DNA of 64,000 bases, taken from Bradyrhizobium sp. ORS 278 (GTDB taxonomy: Bacteria > Pseudomonadota > Alphaproteobacteria > Rhizobiales > Xanthobacteraceae). A program made the position numbers and the translations under genes. Positions 8,256 through 16,678 of the stretch are shown one piece after another. A model generated the notes under the pieces. That model saw only the letters and a program-made list of their open reading frames with translations, made no database searches and had not been told where the DNA came from. Every line of letters begins with the position of its first letter. Positions within the stretch are counted from its first letter, which is position 1. Where the stretch lies: NCBI RefSeq assembly GCF_000026145.1, contig NC_009445.1:5548501-5612500 (forward strand). The letters run 5' to 3'.

Positions 8256-8581
8256 TCAGCGGATCTTCTCGCCGAGGCGGTACGCGCCGGCTGATTCGAG
8301 CAGGATAATGGCGCCGTCTGACACGGCGATGTGACAGCTGCGTTACCGTTCCATTGCGGGACATACGCAGTTAACGATTTGTCAACGAGGCACGAGAGGC
8401 GTGGTGCGCTGCAGAGATGCTCAGAACGCTGCATCGCACATTGCGGATCATTCAAATTTGAATTAATCGCTGCGCCCCTCACGCGTAATGAGTGTGCCGT
8501 ATCACTACGGATGCAGAGCGGTCGCATCTTCGTCACGCTGACTTCCTAAGACGTGTGCGCGACAAGAAGCTTCGAGGCAAC
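8256..8581. other. Intergenic region with an AT-rich palindrome
   Basis: No gene is supported in this 326-bp divergent region between the flippase-like gene and the 73-aa gene. It contains the perfect 14-bp palindrome ATTCAAATTTGAAT (8450-8463), set in otherwise GC-rich DNA; it may be a regulator site. Promoters for both flanking genes are expected here but I could not assign boxes with confidence. Confidence 0.35.
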
Positions 8582-8803
8582 ATGAACGCAGAATCCGATT
8601 ACGAGCTCACGCCAGATCAATGGGAGACGCTCAAGGCGCTCCGCGGTCCCGTGCGCGACGGCCGTCGGCCGAACGGCTTCATCGTCGGCCAACTCGTTGC
8701 GCTTGGGCTCGCGGTGATCAGCAACGAAACGGCGCAGATCACGCCCGATGGACGGAAGGTCCTCATCCGCGGCTCGTCGCGCCTGCTCGACGTCGCCGCT
8801 TGA
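8582..8803 (+). CDS. Small hypothetical protein (winged-helix-like)
   Basis: A 73-residue protein starting MNAESDYELT, where the ATG follows GAGGCAAC. The segment LTPDQWETLKALRGP...IVGQLVALGLAVISNETAQITPDGRKVL has the helix-helix-wing layout seen in small winged-helix proteins (ending in a xITxxGRxxL strand). Whether it binds DNA is unknown. The longer open frame upstream has no Shine-Dalgarno and unlikely residues, so it was not used. Confidence 0.6.
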   Translation: MNAESDYELTPDQWETLKALRGPVRDGRRPNGFIVGQLVALGLAVISNETAQITPDGRKVLIRGSSRLLDVAA

Positions 8804-8850
8804 CCAGCCGTCTCTCCAACCCATCACATTGATGGCCCGCAGCTCCGCGC

Positions 8851-9462
8851 TCACCACATCGACTTCCGCGCACGCTCGGGCCACTCACGGTCGTACTCTT
8901 CGCCGTTGACGGCGTTGGCGGTCATCGCGGCCAGGATCTGCCCGGGTGTCGGAATCTCGCGCGGATCGACGCGCTTGTCCGGGTTCCAGAGATCGGAACG
9001 CACGATGGCGCGGGCGCATTGAAAGTAGATCTCCTCGATCGTCATCACGAGCACCGTCCGCGGCAGCTTGCCTTCCATCCGGAACGATTCGAGCAGCTCC
9101 GCATCCGCTGACAGATGGCCTCGCCCGTTGACGCGTAGCGTATTGCCGGATCCCGGAATCAGGAACAGCAGGCCGATACGCGGATCGCGCACGATGTTGC
9201 GCAATGAATCGACGCGGTTGTTGCCGCGCCGGTCGGGCAGCATCAGCGTCTTGTCGTCGTGAATGCGGACAAAACCCGGACGGTCGCCGCGGGGCGAGCA
9301 ATCGAGACCTTCCGGGCCCGATGTCGCGAGCGCGACGAACGGCGATTTCTCGATCATCACCCGATACTGCGGCGTCACCCGATCGGCGACCTTGGCCGTC
9401 GACGCCAGTCCGGTCTCGCCGTAGATCGCCTCGAGTTGCTCAACGGTGGTGATGATCGACAT
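8851..9462 (-). CDS. FMN-binding PPOX-type flavoprotein (pyridoxamine 5'-phosphate oxidase-like)
   Basis: A 203-residue split-barrel flavoprotein. Family features include PFVALATSGPEGLDCSPRGDRPGFV near the start of the barrel, DRRGNNRVDSLRNIV, and GLLFLIPGSGNTLRVNGRG. This matches the subgroup of PPOX-like FMN proteins often annotated as the MSMEG_1061 or DR2398 type. The substrate is unknown. Its start lies inside the 3' end of phnN (23-bp overlap), so it is probably the last gene of the C-P lyase operon; a role in phosphonate use is not established. Confidence 0.8.
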   Translation of the reverse strand: MSIITTVEQLEAIYGETGLASTAKVADRVTPQYRVMIEKSPFVALATSGPEGLDCSPRGDRPGFVRIHDDKTLMLPDRRGNNRVDSLRNIVRDPRIGLLFLIPGSGNTLRVNGRGHLSADAELLESFRMEGKLPRTVLVMTIEEIYFQCARAIVRSDLWNPDKRVDPREIPTPGQILAAMTANAVNGEEYDREWPERARKSMW

Positions 9463-10081
9463 CGTTCACAGCTCCCATCAACTCGGCCGAAGCACTCGCA
9501 TCGGATCCCTTGATCACCTCGATCAGCCTGAGTCCGTGAGTGGCGGGATCGCCGACATTGTTGATCGTGAGGTCAGCGATCACCGACTCGTTGCCCACGG
9601 TCCGATGCAGCCGCTCACCGATGTCGGTGTCGCTCGGACGATGCCGCTTGCCCAGCCGCTCCGCAAGCACGTCCGCCGGCGCGGTGATGTTCACGACGAC
9701 GACATCGGCATAGTCGCGGCGTGCCGCGGGGATGACCGTGCGCGACACGTTCACCACGACGGTGCGACCGGCGGCGAGATCGTCCTTGATCGCGCGCGGC
9801 ACGCCGTAGCAATGACCGTGCGCGGTCCAATGCAGCGCGAACGCGCCGGACGCGAGAGCCTCGCGGAACGCGGCCTCGCTCATTTCACGATTGTCTTCGA
9901 AAGTGGACGCTTCACGGGTCACGACCCGCTGCGGAAACACGATGCGGTCGTCGTCGTCGCACGCAGCCCGCGCCAGATTGATCAACGTGTCCTTGCCCGC
10001 GCCGCTCGGTCCGACGACGAGCACCAGCCGGCCCGGACCAAGGCGGGCGTTGTGATCCGAGCCAGTCGACGCCGCGCTCAT
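9440..10081 (-). CDS. phnN: Ribose 1,5-bisphosphate phosphokinase PhnN
   Basis: Converts ribose 1,5-bisphosphate to PRPP, the last step of the C-P lyase pathway. The 213-residue protein has a guanylate-kinase-like fold with P-loop GPSGAGKDT (about residues 24-32). VVTREAS follows, then HWTAHGHCYGVP, typical of PhnN substrate binding, and RHRPSDTDIGERL in the lid. Its ATG overlaps the phnM stop in an ATGA junction, indicating translational coupling. Confidence 0.92.
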   Translation of the reverse strand: MSAASTGSDHNARLGPGRLVLVVGPSGAGKDTLINLARAACDDDDRIVFPQRVVTREASTFEDNREMSEAAFREALASGAFALHWTAHGHCYGVPRAIKDDLAAGRTVVVNVSRTVIPAARRDYADVVVVNITAPADVLAERLGKRHRPSDTDIGERLHRTVGNESVIADLTINNVGDPATHGLRLIEVIKGSDASASAELMGAVNDVDHHHR

Positions 10082-11235
10082 GCCACACGCAGCCCTTCCC
10101 GCCAGACGCTGCGTACGACGGCATGGTCGCCGGCGACGTGAACGCGGATCAGATCCGCGCGCTTGCCAGGAGCGATCTCGCCGCGGTCACGCAGGCCGAC
10201 CGCGTCGGCCGGGGCCTTGGTGACGGTGCGAACCGCGGCAGCGAGGTCGATCGCCGGGACGCGCCGTGGCAGTTGCAGCGCGCCCATCAGCAGGCTCGAC
10301 GGCACATAGTCCGACGACAGAATGTCGAGCAGACCCTCGCGCGCGAGATCGACAGCTGCAATGTTACCGGAATGCGAGCCGCCGCGGACCACGTTGGGCG
10401 CACCCATCAGGATGCTGATGCCAGCCTCGTGAAGTCCGCGTGCCGCTTCCATCGTGGTCGGAAATTCCGCCACGGCGATGCCGTCCTTGATCGCGTCGGC
10501 GACGTTCTCGTCGGTGGTGTCGTCATGGCTGGCGAGCGGCACGTCATGGGTCTTGGCGAGCGCGACGATGTCGCGCATGTTCGCTGCCGCATAGGCCTGC
10601 TGATAGGCGAAGCGACGCGCGAACATCACGTCGAGCTCCGCGTCGGTCTTGCCGCCGCTCTTGCCGCGGTAGTAGTCCCGCAGCTTGCCCTCGTCGCGGA
10701 ACTGGCGCTGGCCCGGCGTGTGGTCCATCAGCGACATCAGCCGGACATCGGAGCGGCCCGCCAACTGCTTTGCCTCCTCGACCACGGTCGGCATCGGCAC
10801 TTCGCAGCGCAGATGCAGGAAATGATCGGCGCGCAGCAGGCGTGCGTCGCGCGCGCGCGCGATCGCATCCGCCAGCACATTGGCCTGGCCATCGACGCCT
10901 TCGGCGCCCTCCTCGCTCCAGACGCGCAGCGAATCCAGCACCGTGGTGATGCCGGCCGTCGCGAGCTGTCCGTCATAGGAAATCACCGCGGCGACCGGAT
11001 CCCAATACACTTTCGGGCGCGGCACGAAATGCGCTTCGAGGTGATCGGTGTGCAACTCGACAAGCCCGGGCATCAGCAGATCGCCGCCTGCGTCATGACT
11101 GCCAGCGGGCGCGGCGCCTTCGCCGATCTCGGCGATCCGGCCTCCGGCCAACGCCACCCACCCCTGCTCGATGACACGGTCGGCGAGCACCAGCCGGGCG
11201 TTGCCTATCACGGTGTCGGACATGTTCGCGCTCAT
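10078..11235 (-). CDS. phnM: Ribose 1-methylphosphonate 5-triphosphate diphosphatase PhnM (copy 1)
   Basis: Amidohydrolase-superfamily enzyme that removes pyrophosphate from 5-triphosphoribosyl 1-phosphonate in the C-P lyase pathway. The 385-residue protein has the metal-site motif VELHTDHLEAHF, a segment LMDHTPGQRQF, a second histidine site SHDDTTDENV, and [12 protein letters not shown] near the C-terminus. The start follows AGGGAG closely. It sits between phnL and phnN. A second phnM homologue lies in the divergent operon at 25888. Confidence 0.93.
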   Translation of the reverse strand: MSANMSDTVIGNARLVLADRVIEQGWVALAGGRIAEIGEGAAPAGSHDAGGDLLMPGLVELHTDHLEAHFVPRPKVYWDPVAAVISYDGQLATAGITTVLDSLRVWSEEGAEGVDGQANVLADAIARARDARLLRADHFLHLRCEVPMPTVVEEAKQLAGRSDVRLMSLMDHTPGQRQFRDEGKLRDYYRGKSGGKTDAELDVMFARRFAYQQAYAAANMRDIVALAKTHDVPLASHDDTTDENVADAIKDGIAVAEFPTTMEAARGLHEAGISILMGAPNVVRGGSHSGNIAAVDLAREGLLDILSSDYVPSSLLMGALQLPRRVPAIDLAAAVRTVTKAPADAVGLRDRGEIAPGKRADLIRVHVAGDHAVVRSVWREGLRVA

Positions 11236-11251
11236 CTGCTCCCTCTGCCTG

Positions 11252-11965
11252 CTACGCCGCCGCTGCGAAATTCGTCACATCCACCGTGCGGTCCGCGATG
11301 GCAGCACGAATATCATCGTCGTGCACGATCGCAATCATCGCGACGCCGGCCTGCTTCTTTGCGGCGATGAGATCGACCACCACGGCCCGGTTCGCCGCAT
11401 CGAGCGAGGCCGTCGGCTCGTCCAGCAGCAGGATCGGCAGGTCGGAGATGAAGCCGCGCGCGATGTTGACACGCTGCTGCTCGCCGCCGGAGAACGTCGA
11501 CGGCGGCAACGACCATAGCCGCTCCGGAATGTTCAGCAGGGCCAGCAACGCGCCGGCGCGCGCGCGTGCCTCCTCGCGTGTCCCGCCGGCCGCCAGCAGC
11601 GGCTCGGCGACGACATCCAGCGCCGCCACGCGCGGCACCGCACGCAGAAACTGGCTGACATAGCCGATCGTGTGCCGCCGCGCGTCGAGCACCAGGCGCG
11701 GCTCGGCGCCGGCGAGATTTGTCATCTCGCCCTGGTGACGGACGCTGATGCGGCCGCCGTCGCAGCGATAGTTGCCGAAGATCATCTTCAGGATCGACGA
11801 CTTGCCCGCCCCCGACGGGCCGGACAGCACGACGCATTCGCCGGCCGCGACCTGGAACGAGACGCCCTGCACCACCGGCAGCGAGATGCCGCCCTGCAGG
11901 TGCATGGTGAAGGTCTTCCGGGCATTGTCGACGTCGAGCATCACGGTCATGGTCATCGGGCTCAT
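11252..11965 (-). CDS. phnL: C-P lyase ABC-type subunit PhnL
   Basis: ABC-ATPase-like component of the C-P lyase system; it participates in phosphonate activation with PhnG/H/I rather than in transport. The 237-residue protein has Walker A GPSGAGKSS, signature FSGGEQQRVNIARGF, Walker B ILLLDEPTASLD and an H-loop histidine (IVHDDD). The last coding bases of phnK overlap its start by four bases, so the two are coupled. Confidence 0.92.
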   Translation of the reverse strand: MSPMTMTVMLDVDNARKTFTMHLQGGISLPVVQGVSFQVAAGECVVLSGPSGAGKSSILKMIFGNYRCDGGRISVRHQGEMTNLAGAEPRLVLDARRHTIGYVSQFLRAVPRVAALDVVAEPLLAAGGTREEARARAGALLALLNIPERLWSLPPSTFSGGEQQRVNIARGFISDLPILLLDEPTASLDAANRAVVVDLIAAKKQAGVAMIAIVHDDDIRAAIADRTVDVTNFAAAA

Positions 11966-12756
11966 GGCGGCAGGATCGAGGAGACGAGAAGCTGTGTGTA
12001 GGGCTCTCGCGGATCATCGAGCACCTGGTCGGTCAGGCCGGTCTCGATCACCCGCCCCTCCTTCATGACCATCACACGATGGGACAACAGCCGCGCCACG
12101 GCAAGGTCGTGCGTGACGACAATCGCGGCGAGGCCGAGCTCGTTGACGAGGCTGCGCATCAGGTCGAGCAGCCGCGCCTGCACCGAGACGTCGAGTCCGC
12201 CGGTCGGCTCATCCATGAACACCAGTCTCGGCTCGGTGACCAGATTGCGCGCGATCTGCAGCCGCTGCCGCATGCCGCCGGAATAGGTCCGCGGCGCATC
12301 GTCGATCCGCGCAACGTCGATCTCGACACGCTCGAGCCAGGACGACGCCGTCTGCCGGATACGACCGTAGTTGTTCCAGCCGACCGCCATCAGCCGCTCG
12401 CCGACATTGGCACCGGCGGAGACCGCCATGCGCAAGCCCTGGGCCGGGTCCTGATGCACATAGCCCCAGTCGGTGCGAAACAGGAAGCGGCGCTCGGCCT
12501 CACCGAGCTCAGCGAGATCGCGCAGCACGCCGTCGCGCATCCGATACGAAACGCGGCCGCCGCTCGGCGCGAGCTGGGCCGACAGCATCTGCAGCAGCGT
12601 CGATTTGCCCGAGCCGGATTCACCGACGATCGCGAGCACCTCGCCGGGATAGAGCACGAAGGATACGTCGCGGCAGGCCGCGAGACGGCCATAGCTCTTG
12701 GTCAGCCCCTCGGCGGCGAGCAGCGGCTGATCCGATGCGCCGGTCACCTCAGCCAT
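11962..12756 (-). CDS. phnK: C-P lyase ABC-type subunit PhnK
   Basis: ABC-ATPase-like subunit that docks on the PhnGHIJ core complex. In the 264-residue protein Walker A is GESGSGKST, the signature is YSGGMRQRLQIARNL, and Walker B is LVFMDEPTGGLD. The insertion LGEAERRFLFRTDWGYVHQDP is typical of PhnK. It overlaps phnJ by 8 bp. Confidence 0.93.
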   Translation of the reverse strand: MAEVTGASDQPLLAAEGLTKSYGRLAACRDVSFVLYPGEVLAIVGESGSGKSTLLQMLSAQLAPSGGRVSYRMRDGVLRDLAELGEAERRFLFRTDWGYVHQDPAQGLRMAVSAGANVGERLMAVGWNNYGRIRQTASSWLERVEIDVARIDDAPRTYSGGMRQRLQIARNLVTEPRLVFMDEPTGGLDVSVQARLLDLMRSLVNELGLAAIVVTHDLAVARLLSHRVMVMKEGRVIETGLTDQVLDDPREPYTQLLVSSILPP

Positions 12757-13633
12757 GGGCCGCCTCCTTGTGCGGAGCGGCGCTCTCGGTGCCGCAATGT
12801 CCGGCCGCCTGGCGGCCCTCGCAATAGTCGGTATCGGAGCAGACGTACATCCGGCTGCCCTTGTTGTTGGTCACGATCTCGTCGAGATAAGAATCTTCCG
12901 CTCCACACAGCGCACAGGGCGCATCGAACTTGTAGCGCGTGAACGGATGGTCCTCGAAATCGAGCGACACCACCGACGTATAAGGCGGAATAGCGTAGAT
13001 GCGCTTTTCGCGGCCGGCACCGAACAATTGCAAGGCCGGGCAATTGTCCATCTTGGGATTGTCGAACTTCGGCGTCGGCGACGGGTCCATTACATAGCGC
13101 GCATTGACCTTGACCGGATAGGCATAGGAGGTCGCGATGTGGCCGAAGCGTGCAATGTCCTCATACAGCTTGACGTGCATCAGACCATATTCGGCCAACG
13201 CATGCATGCGCCGCGTCTCGGTCTCGCGCGGTTCGAGGAACCGCAGCGGCTCCGGGATCGGCACCTGATACACCAGCACCTGTCCCGCGCGCAGCGGCGC
13301 CTCGGGAATGCGGTGGCGGGTCTGGATCACGGTCGCAGCATCCGTCGACGTCGTGGTCGCGACGCCCGCGGTCTTGGCGAAGAACTTACGGATCGAGATC
13401 GCATTGGTGGTGTCGTCCGAGCCCTGATCGATCACCTTGAGCACGTCGTCGGGACCGAGGATGGCCGCGGTGACCTGGACGCCGCCGGTGCCCCAGCCAT
13501 AGGGCATCGGCATCTCGCGGCTCGCGAACGGCACCTGGTAGCCCGGGATCGCGATCGCCTTCAGGATCGCGCGGCGGATCATCCGCTTGGTCTGCTCGTC
13601 GAGATAGGCGAAGTTGTAGGTCGGCGCGTTCAT
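12749..13633 (-). CDS. phnJ: C-P lyase catalytic radical-SAM subunit PhnJ
   Basis: Cleaves the carbon-phosphorus bond by a radical-SAM mechanism. The 294-residue protein carries the characteristic C-terminal cysteines: CALCG (cluster ligands) followed by CSDTDYC, whose last Cys corresponds to the thiyl-radical residue of the family. The unusual PhnJ cluster motif is therefore intact. The phnI stop and the phnJ start overlap by four bases. Confidence 0.95.
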   Translation of the reverse strand: MNAPTYNFAYLDEQTKRMIRRAILKAIAIPGYQVPFASREMPMPYGWGTGGVQVTAAILGPDDVLKVIDQGSDDTTNAISIRKFFAKTAGVATTTSTDAATVIQTRHRIPEAPLRAGQVLVYQVPIPEPLRFLEPRETETRRMHALAEYGLMHVKLYEDIARFGHIATSYAYPVKVNARYVMDPSPTPKFDNPKMDNCPALQLFGAGREKRIYAIPPYTSVVSLDFEDHPFTRYKFDAPCALCGAEDSYLDEIVTNNKGSRMYVCSDTDYCEGRQAAGHCGTESAAPHKEAAHG

Positions 13634-14733
13634 TCCGCAGCCTCCTTCATCGCGGGAGCGGCATTGGCGTCGGCAAATTCCTGACGCAGTTTTCGCAGCA
13701 GGCCGAGTTCGGACTGGAAGTCGACGTAGTGCGGCAGCTTGAGATGCTCGACGAAGCCGGTCGCTTGGACGTTGTCGGAGTGCGACATCACGAACTCCTC
13801 GTCCTGCGCCGGCGCGATGACGTCCTCACCGAGTTCGCGCGCGCGCAGCGCGCGATCGACCAGCGCCATCGACATCGTCTTGCGCTCGCTCTGGCCGAAC
13901 GCCAGCCCGTAACCGCGCGTGAAACACGGCGGCTCGGTGGCCGAGCCCTTGAACTGATTGACCATCTGGCATTCGGTCAACTCGATCGATCCGAGCGGCA
14001 CTGCGAAGCCGATCTCCTCAGCAAAGAACTCTACCTCGACCTCGCCGAAGCGGATCTCGCCTGCGAAGGGATGATTGCGGCCGTAGCCGCGCTGGGTCGA
14101 GTAGCCCAGCGCGAGCAGGAAGCCCTCGTCGCCGCGCGCCAGATTCTGCAGCCGCAGATCGCGACCGGCCGGAAAGCTCAGGGGATCGCGCGTGAGATCG
14201 CCGACCGGCGCATCGGCCTCCGCTGCGGGAGACGGCTCGATCAGTCCGTCCTGACCGAGGATATCGGTCACGCGCGGCATCGGGACATCGGACGTTGCAG
14301 CGAGGGCCGGATTTTCCGGATCGCCGCCTTGTGCCAGGCCCGGGTCGAGCAGCCGATGCGTGTAGTCGAAAGTCGGTCCCAGCACCTGCCCGCCGGGAAT
14401 GTCCTTGAAGGTGGACGAGACCCGCCGCTGCACGCGCATCCCGCCGGTATTGACCGGCTCGGTCGCACCGAAGCGCGGCAAGGTCGCGCGGAAGGCACGC
14501 ACCAGAAAGATCGCCTCGATCAGATCGCCGCGCGCCTGTTTGATCGCGAGTGCCGCCAGCTCGCGGTCATACAGCGAGCCCTCGCTCATGACGCGATCGA
14601 CCGCGAGCCCGAGCTGCTCGGAGATCTGCGACAGCGACAGCTCCGGCACGCTGCGGTCGCCGCGACGCTCATGCGCCAGCAGCCGGTGCGCATTCTCGAT
14701 GGCGCGCTCGCCACCCTTCACCGCTACATACAT
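13630..14733 (-). CDS. phnI: C-P lyase nucleosidase subunit PhnI
   Basis: With PhnG, H and L it catalyses displacement of adenine from ATP by a phosphonate. Its 367 residues are the normal length. Recognisable features are MYVAVKGGERAIENAHRLL at the N-terminus, GFLLALGYSTQRGYGRNHPFAGEIR in the middle and DNVQATGFVEHLKLPHYVDFQ near the C-terminus. It lies 2 bp from phnH. Confidence 0.94.
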   Translation of the reverse strand: MYVAVKGGERAIENAHRLLAHERRGDRSVPELSLSQISEQLGLAVDRVMSEGSLYDRELAALAIKQARGDLIEAIFLVRAFRATLPRFGATEPVNTGGMRVQRRVSSTFKDIPGGQVLGPTFDYTHRLLDPGLAQGGDPENPALAATSDVPMPRVTDILGQDGLIEPSPAAEADAPVGDLTRDPLSFPAGRDLRLQNLARGDEGFLLALGYSTQRGYGRNHPFAGEIRFGEVEVEFFAEEIGFAVPLGSIELTECQMVNQFKGSATEPPCFTRGYGLAFGQSERKTMSMALVDRALRARELGEDVIAPAQDEEFVMSHSDNVQATGFVEHLKLPHYVDFQSELGLLRKLRQEFADANAAPAMKEAAE

Positions 14734-14735
14734 GG

Positions 14736-15347
14736 TCAGACTCCCGAGGCTGCGAGGCGCGTCGTGCGCGGGATTGCGACCAGCGAGCGATCATCGACCA
14801 GGATCACGTCGATGCCGCGCGGAAACAGCGCCTGATTCATCGACAGCCGCGCGAACAGGTCGGCTGGCGCGAGCGTGGCCGTCAACGCCGTCGTGCCGTC
14901 AATGCCCGGACCACGCAGGCGAAACGACTCGCCTGCAGCCAGGCTCGGCACCTGCATGATCAGCGTGGTCGAGCGATCGGGATACTCGGCCGTCCCCAGC
15001 GCGAACGAGGCCAGATCCGGCAGGGCGCCGGGCTCTGCGATCAGCGCGAAGCTCGCTGCGTCCGGCTGCGAGACGATCGGCGCGCCGGTGTGAAACTTCA
15101 GCCAGGCACCGACATCAGCCGCGCGCGCGAAGGCCTGATCCAGCCAGACCGGCGTGTCCTGATCCAACAGGGTCAGCGCGACAGCCGCGACACCCGCCAT
15201 CATCGACGGCGGACGGCCGACGTCGCCGTCGATCGTCATCACCTGCCCCGGACGCGCCATCGCCTCCATCACCGTGCGAAAAATCGACTGCGCCGACAGC
15301 ACCTTGTCGGCGAACCCGGGCTGCAGTTCGGTCGTCGTCGCCGCCAT
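14736..15347 (-). CDS. phnH: C-P lyase subunit PhnH
   Basis: Non-catalytic core subunit of the C-P lyase complex; in the known structure PhnH dimers cap the PhnGIJ core. The 203-residue protein has the typical N-terminus ELQPGFADKVLSAQSIFRTVMEAMARPGQV and the C-terminal FPRGIDVILVDDRSLVAIPRTTR. Its start abuts the phnG stop. Confidence 0.93.
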   Translation of the reverse strand: MAATTTELQPGFADKVLSAQSIFRTVMEAMARPGQVMTIDGDVGRPPSMMAGVAAVALTLLDQDTPVWLDQAFARAADVGAWLKFHTGAPIVSQPDAASFALIAEPGALPDLASFALGTAEYPDRSTTLIMQVPSLAAGESFRLRGPGIDGTTALTATLAPADLFARLSMNQALFPRGIDVILVDDRSLVAIPRTTRLAASGV

Positions 15348-15802
15348 CAGCCTTCTCCCCGCACCATGGTGTAGAAATCGACGCGCGTAGCCGCGGCCTC
15401 CGCTGCGCTCCGCTGCTGATCCGCCCGCAGCTGCGCGCGCAGGGGAGCCACAACCTTGGTCTCAATTGCCTGGGCATGCTCAGGCGACTGCAGCAGCGCA
15501 TCGCACAGCGCGATCAGCCGCGCCTTGTCGCTGTCACGCCCGAGCACATAGCCGAAACCGACCTCGCCGCTGTCGAGCCGGATGGCCGCACGGGACACGG
15601 TCGCCTCGCCCAGATTGAACGGCGCGCCATCGCCGCCGACACGGCCGCGCACCATGACCAGACCGCTCTCGGCGGCCCGGAGCTCCCGATGCGGCGGCAC
15701 CGTCACTTCAGCCATTCGCGTCCCGATGTCAGCAGAAGGAACATGCGCGAGCACGCGCATCGCTCCCTTCCGCCTCTCCTGCAACGCCGTGTCACCGCTC
15801 AT
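15347..15802 (-). CDS. phnG: C-P lyase subunit PhnG
   Basis: First gene of the C-P lyase operon and a core subunit of the complex. I start it at the ATG giving MSGDTALQERRKGAMRVLAH (151 residues, the usual PhnG length); the longer frame runs through the operator region and is rejected. The motif MVRGRVGGDGAPFNLGEATVSRAAIRL is family-typical. Upstream lie the PhnF-type palindrome and a Pho-box-like repeat. Confidence 0.92.
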   Translation of the reverse strand: MSGDTALQERRKGAMRVLAHVPSADIGTRMAEVTVPPHRELRAAESGLVMVRGRVGGDGAPFNLGEATVSRAAIRLDSGEVGFGYVLGRDSDKARLIALCDALLQSPEHAQAIETKVVAPLRAQLRADQQRSAAEAAATRVDFYTMVRGEG

Positions 15803-15827
15803 CGCCCGTTCCGATCTTGCCCGGCTC

Positions 15828-15853
15828 AAGTTGTCTATGATAATAGACAACTT
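15828..15853. promoter_or_regulatory. Perfect inverted repeat, probable PhnF operator
   Basis: AAGTTGTCTAT-GATA-ATAGACAACTT, 11-bp perfect arms, lies 26 bp upstream of the phnG start and between phnG and divergent phnF. GTCTAT/ATAGAC half-sites suit a GntR-family dimer such as PhnF. Assignment rests on position. Confidence 0.75.
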
Positions 15854-15867
15854 GATAAGAGAGCGCC

Positions 15868-15885
15868 ATGACTGTTTGATGACAT
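15868..15885 (-). promoter_or_regulatory. Pho-box-like repeat upstream of phnG
   Basis: Read on the minus strand: ATGTCAT-CAAA-CAGTCAT. This is two 7-bp units at 11-bp period, close to the PhoB consensus CTGTCAT-N4-CTGTCAY. It lies upstream of the PhnF palindrome. Confidence 0.6.
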
Positions 15886-15921
15886 GGCTGTGATTTTCGG
15901 CAGCCGCTGGTTGGAGCCGCG

Positions 15922-16647
15922 ATGAGCATTGAGGACGCCGGATCTGGCGTGGCACTGTGGCGGCGCGTCGCCGACGGCATCGAGCGCGAGATCGCCGAAG
16001 GTCGCTTCCCGGCGGGAACACGGCTGCCCGGCGAGACCGAGATCGCAGAGAGCTATCGTGTCAACCGCCACACCGTCCGCCGCGCGCTCGCGACCCTGGC
16101 CGAACGCGGACTGGTGCGCGCCGAGCGCGGCAGCGGGACCTATGTCGAGGCCCCTCGCTTGTCCTATCCGCTGCGTTCGCGCACGCGCTTCTCCGAGATC
16201 GTCGGCGCCGGCGGCCGCGAGCCGCGCGGACAGTTGATCGCGGCATCCGAGGAGCCGGCGACGCGCGAGCTCGCGCGCGCGTTGGGATTGAAGACCGGCG
16301 CGCCTCTCATCCGCATCGAGGCGCTGCGCTTCGCCGACAAGACGCCGATCTGCGTCAGCACGTCTTTTCTGTCAGCCGAGCGGTTTCCGGACGCGGGGGG
16401 CATCTTTGCCGCGGTCCGCTCGATGACGGCCCTGCTGGCGCATTACGGCATCCGCGACTATCGCCGCGGCGGGACCCGTATCACGGCTGCGATCGCCGAC
16501 GCCGGCGACGCCGCGCGACTCGACCTCGCGTTGGGGCGCCCCGTGCTGGTCGTGGACAGCACCGACATCGACGCCGACGGCACCCCACTGGTCAGCAAGC
16601 GCTCGCGCTTTGCCGCGGAGCGCGTGACCTTCGAGGTGGAAGGCTGA
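15922..16647 (+). CDS. phnF: GntR/HutC-family phosphonate regulator PhnF
   Basis: A 241-residue repressor of phn genes. Its N-terminal winged helix is LWRRVADGIEREIAEGRFPAGTRLPGETEIAESYRVNRHTVRRALATLAERGLV. A UTRA ligand-binding domain follows (TRFSEIVGAGG..., GAPLIRIEALRFADKTPICVSTSFL). It is divergent from phnG across a 26-bp palindrome, the likely operator for autoregulation and control of the lyase operon. Confidence 0.88.
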   Translation: MSIEDAGSGVALWRRVADGIEREIAEGRFPAGTRLPGETEIAESYRVNRHTVRRALATLAERGLVRAERGSGTYVEAPRLSYPLRSRTRFSEIVGAGGREPRGQLIAASEEPATRELARALGLKTGAPLIRIEALRFADKTPICVSTSFLSAERFPDAGGIFAAVRSMTALLAHYGIRDYRRGGTRITAAIADAGDAARLDLALGRPVLVVDSTDIDADGTPLVSKRSRFAAERVTFEVEG

Positions 16648-16678
16648 TCGGCGTCCGCGGCGCGGCTCGAACCGCCAA

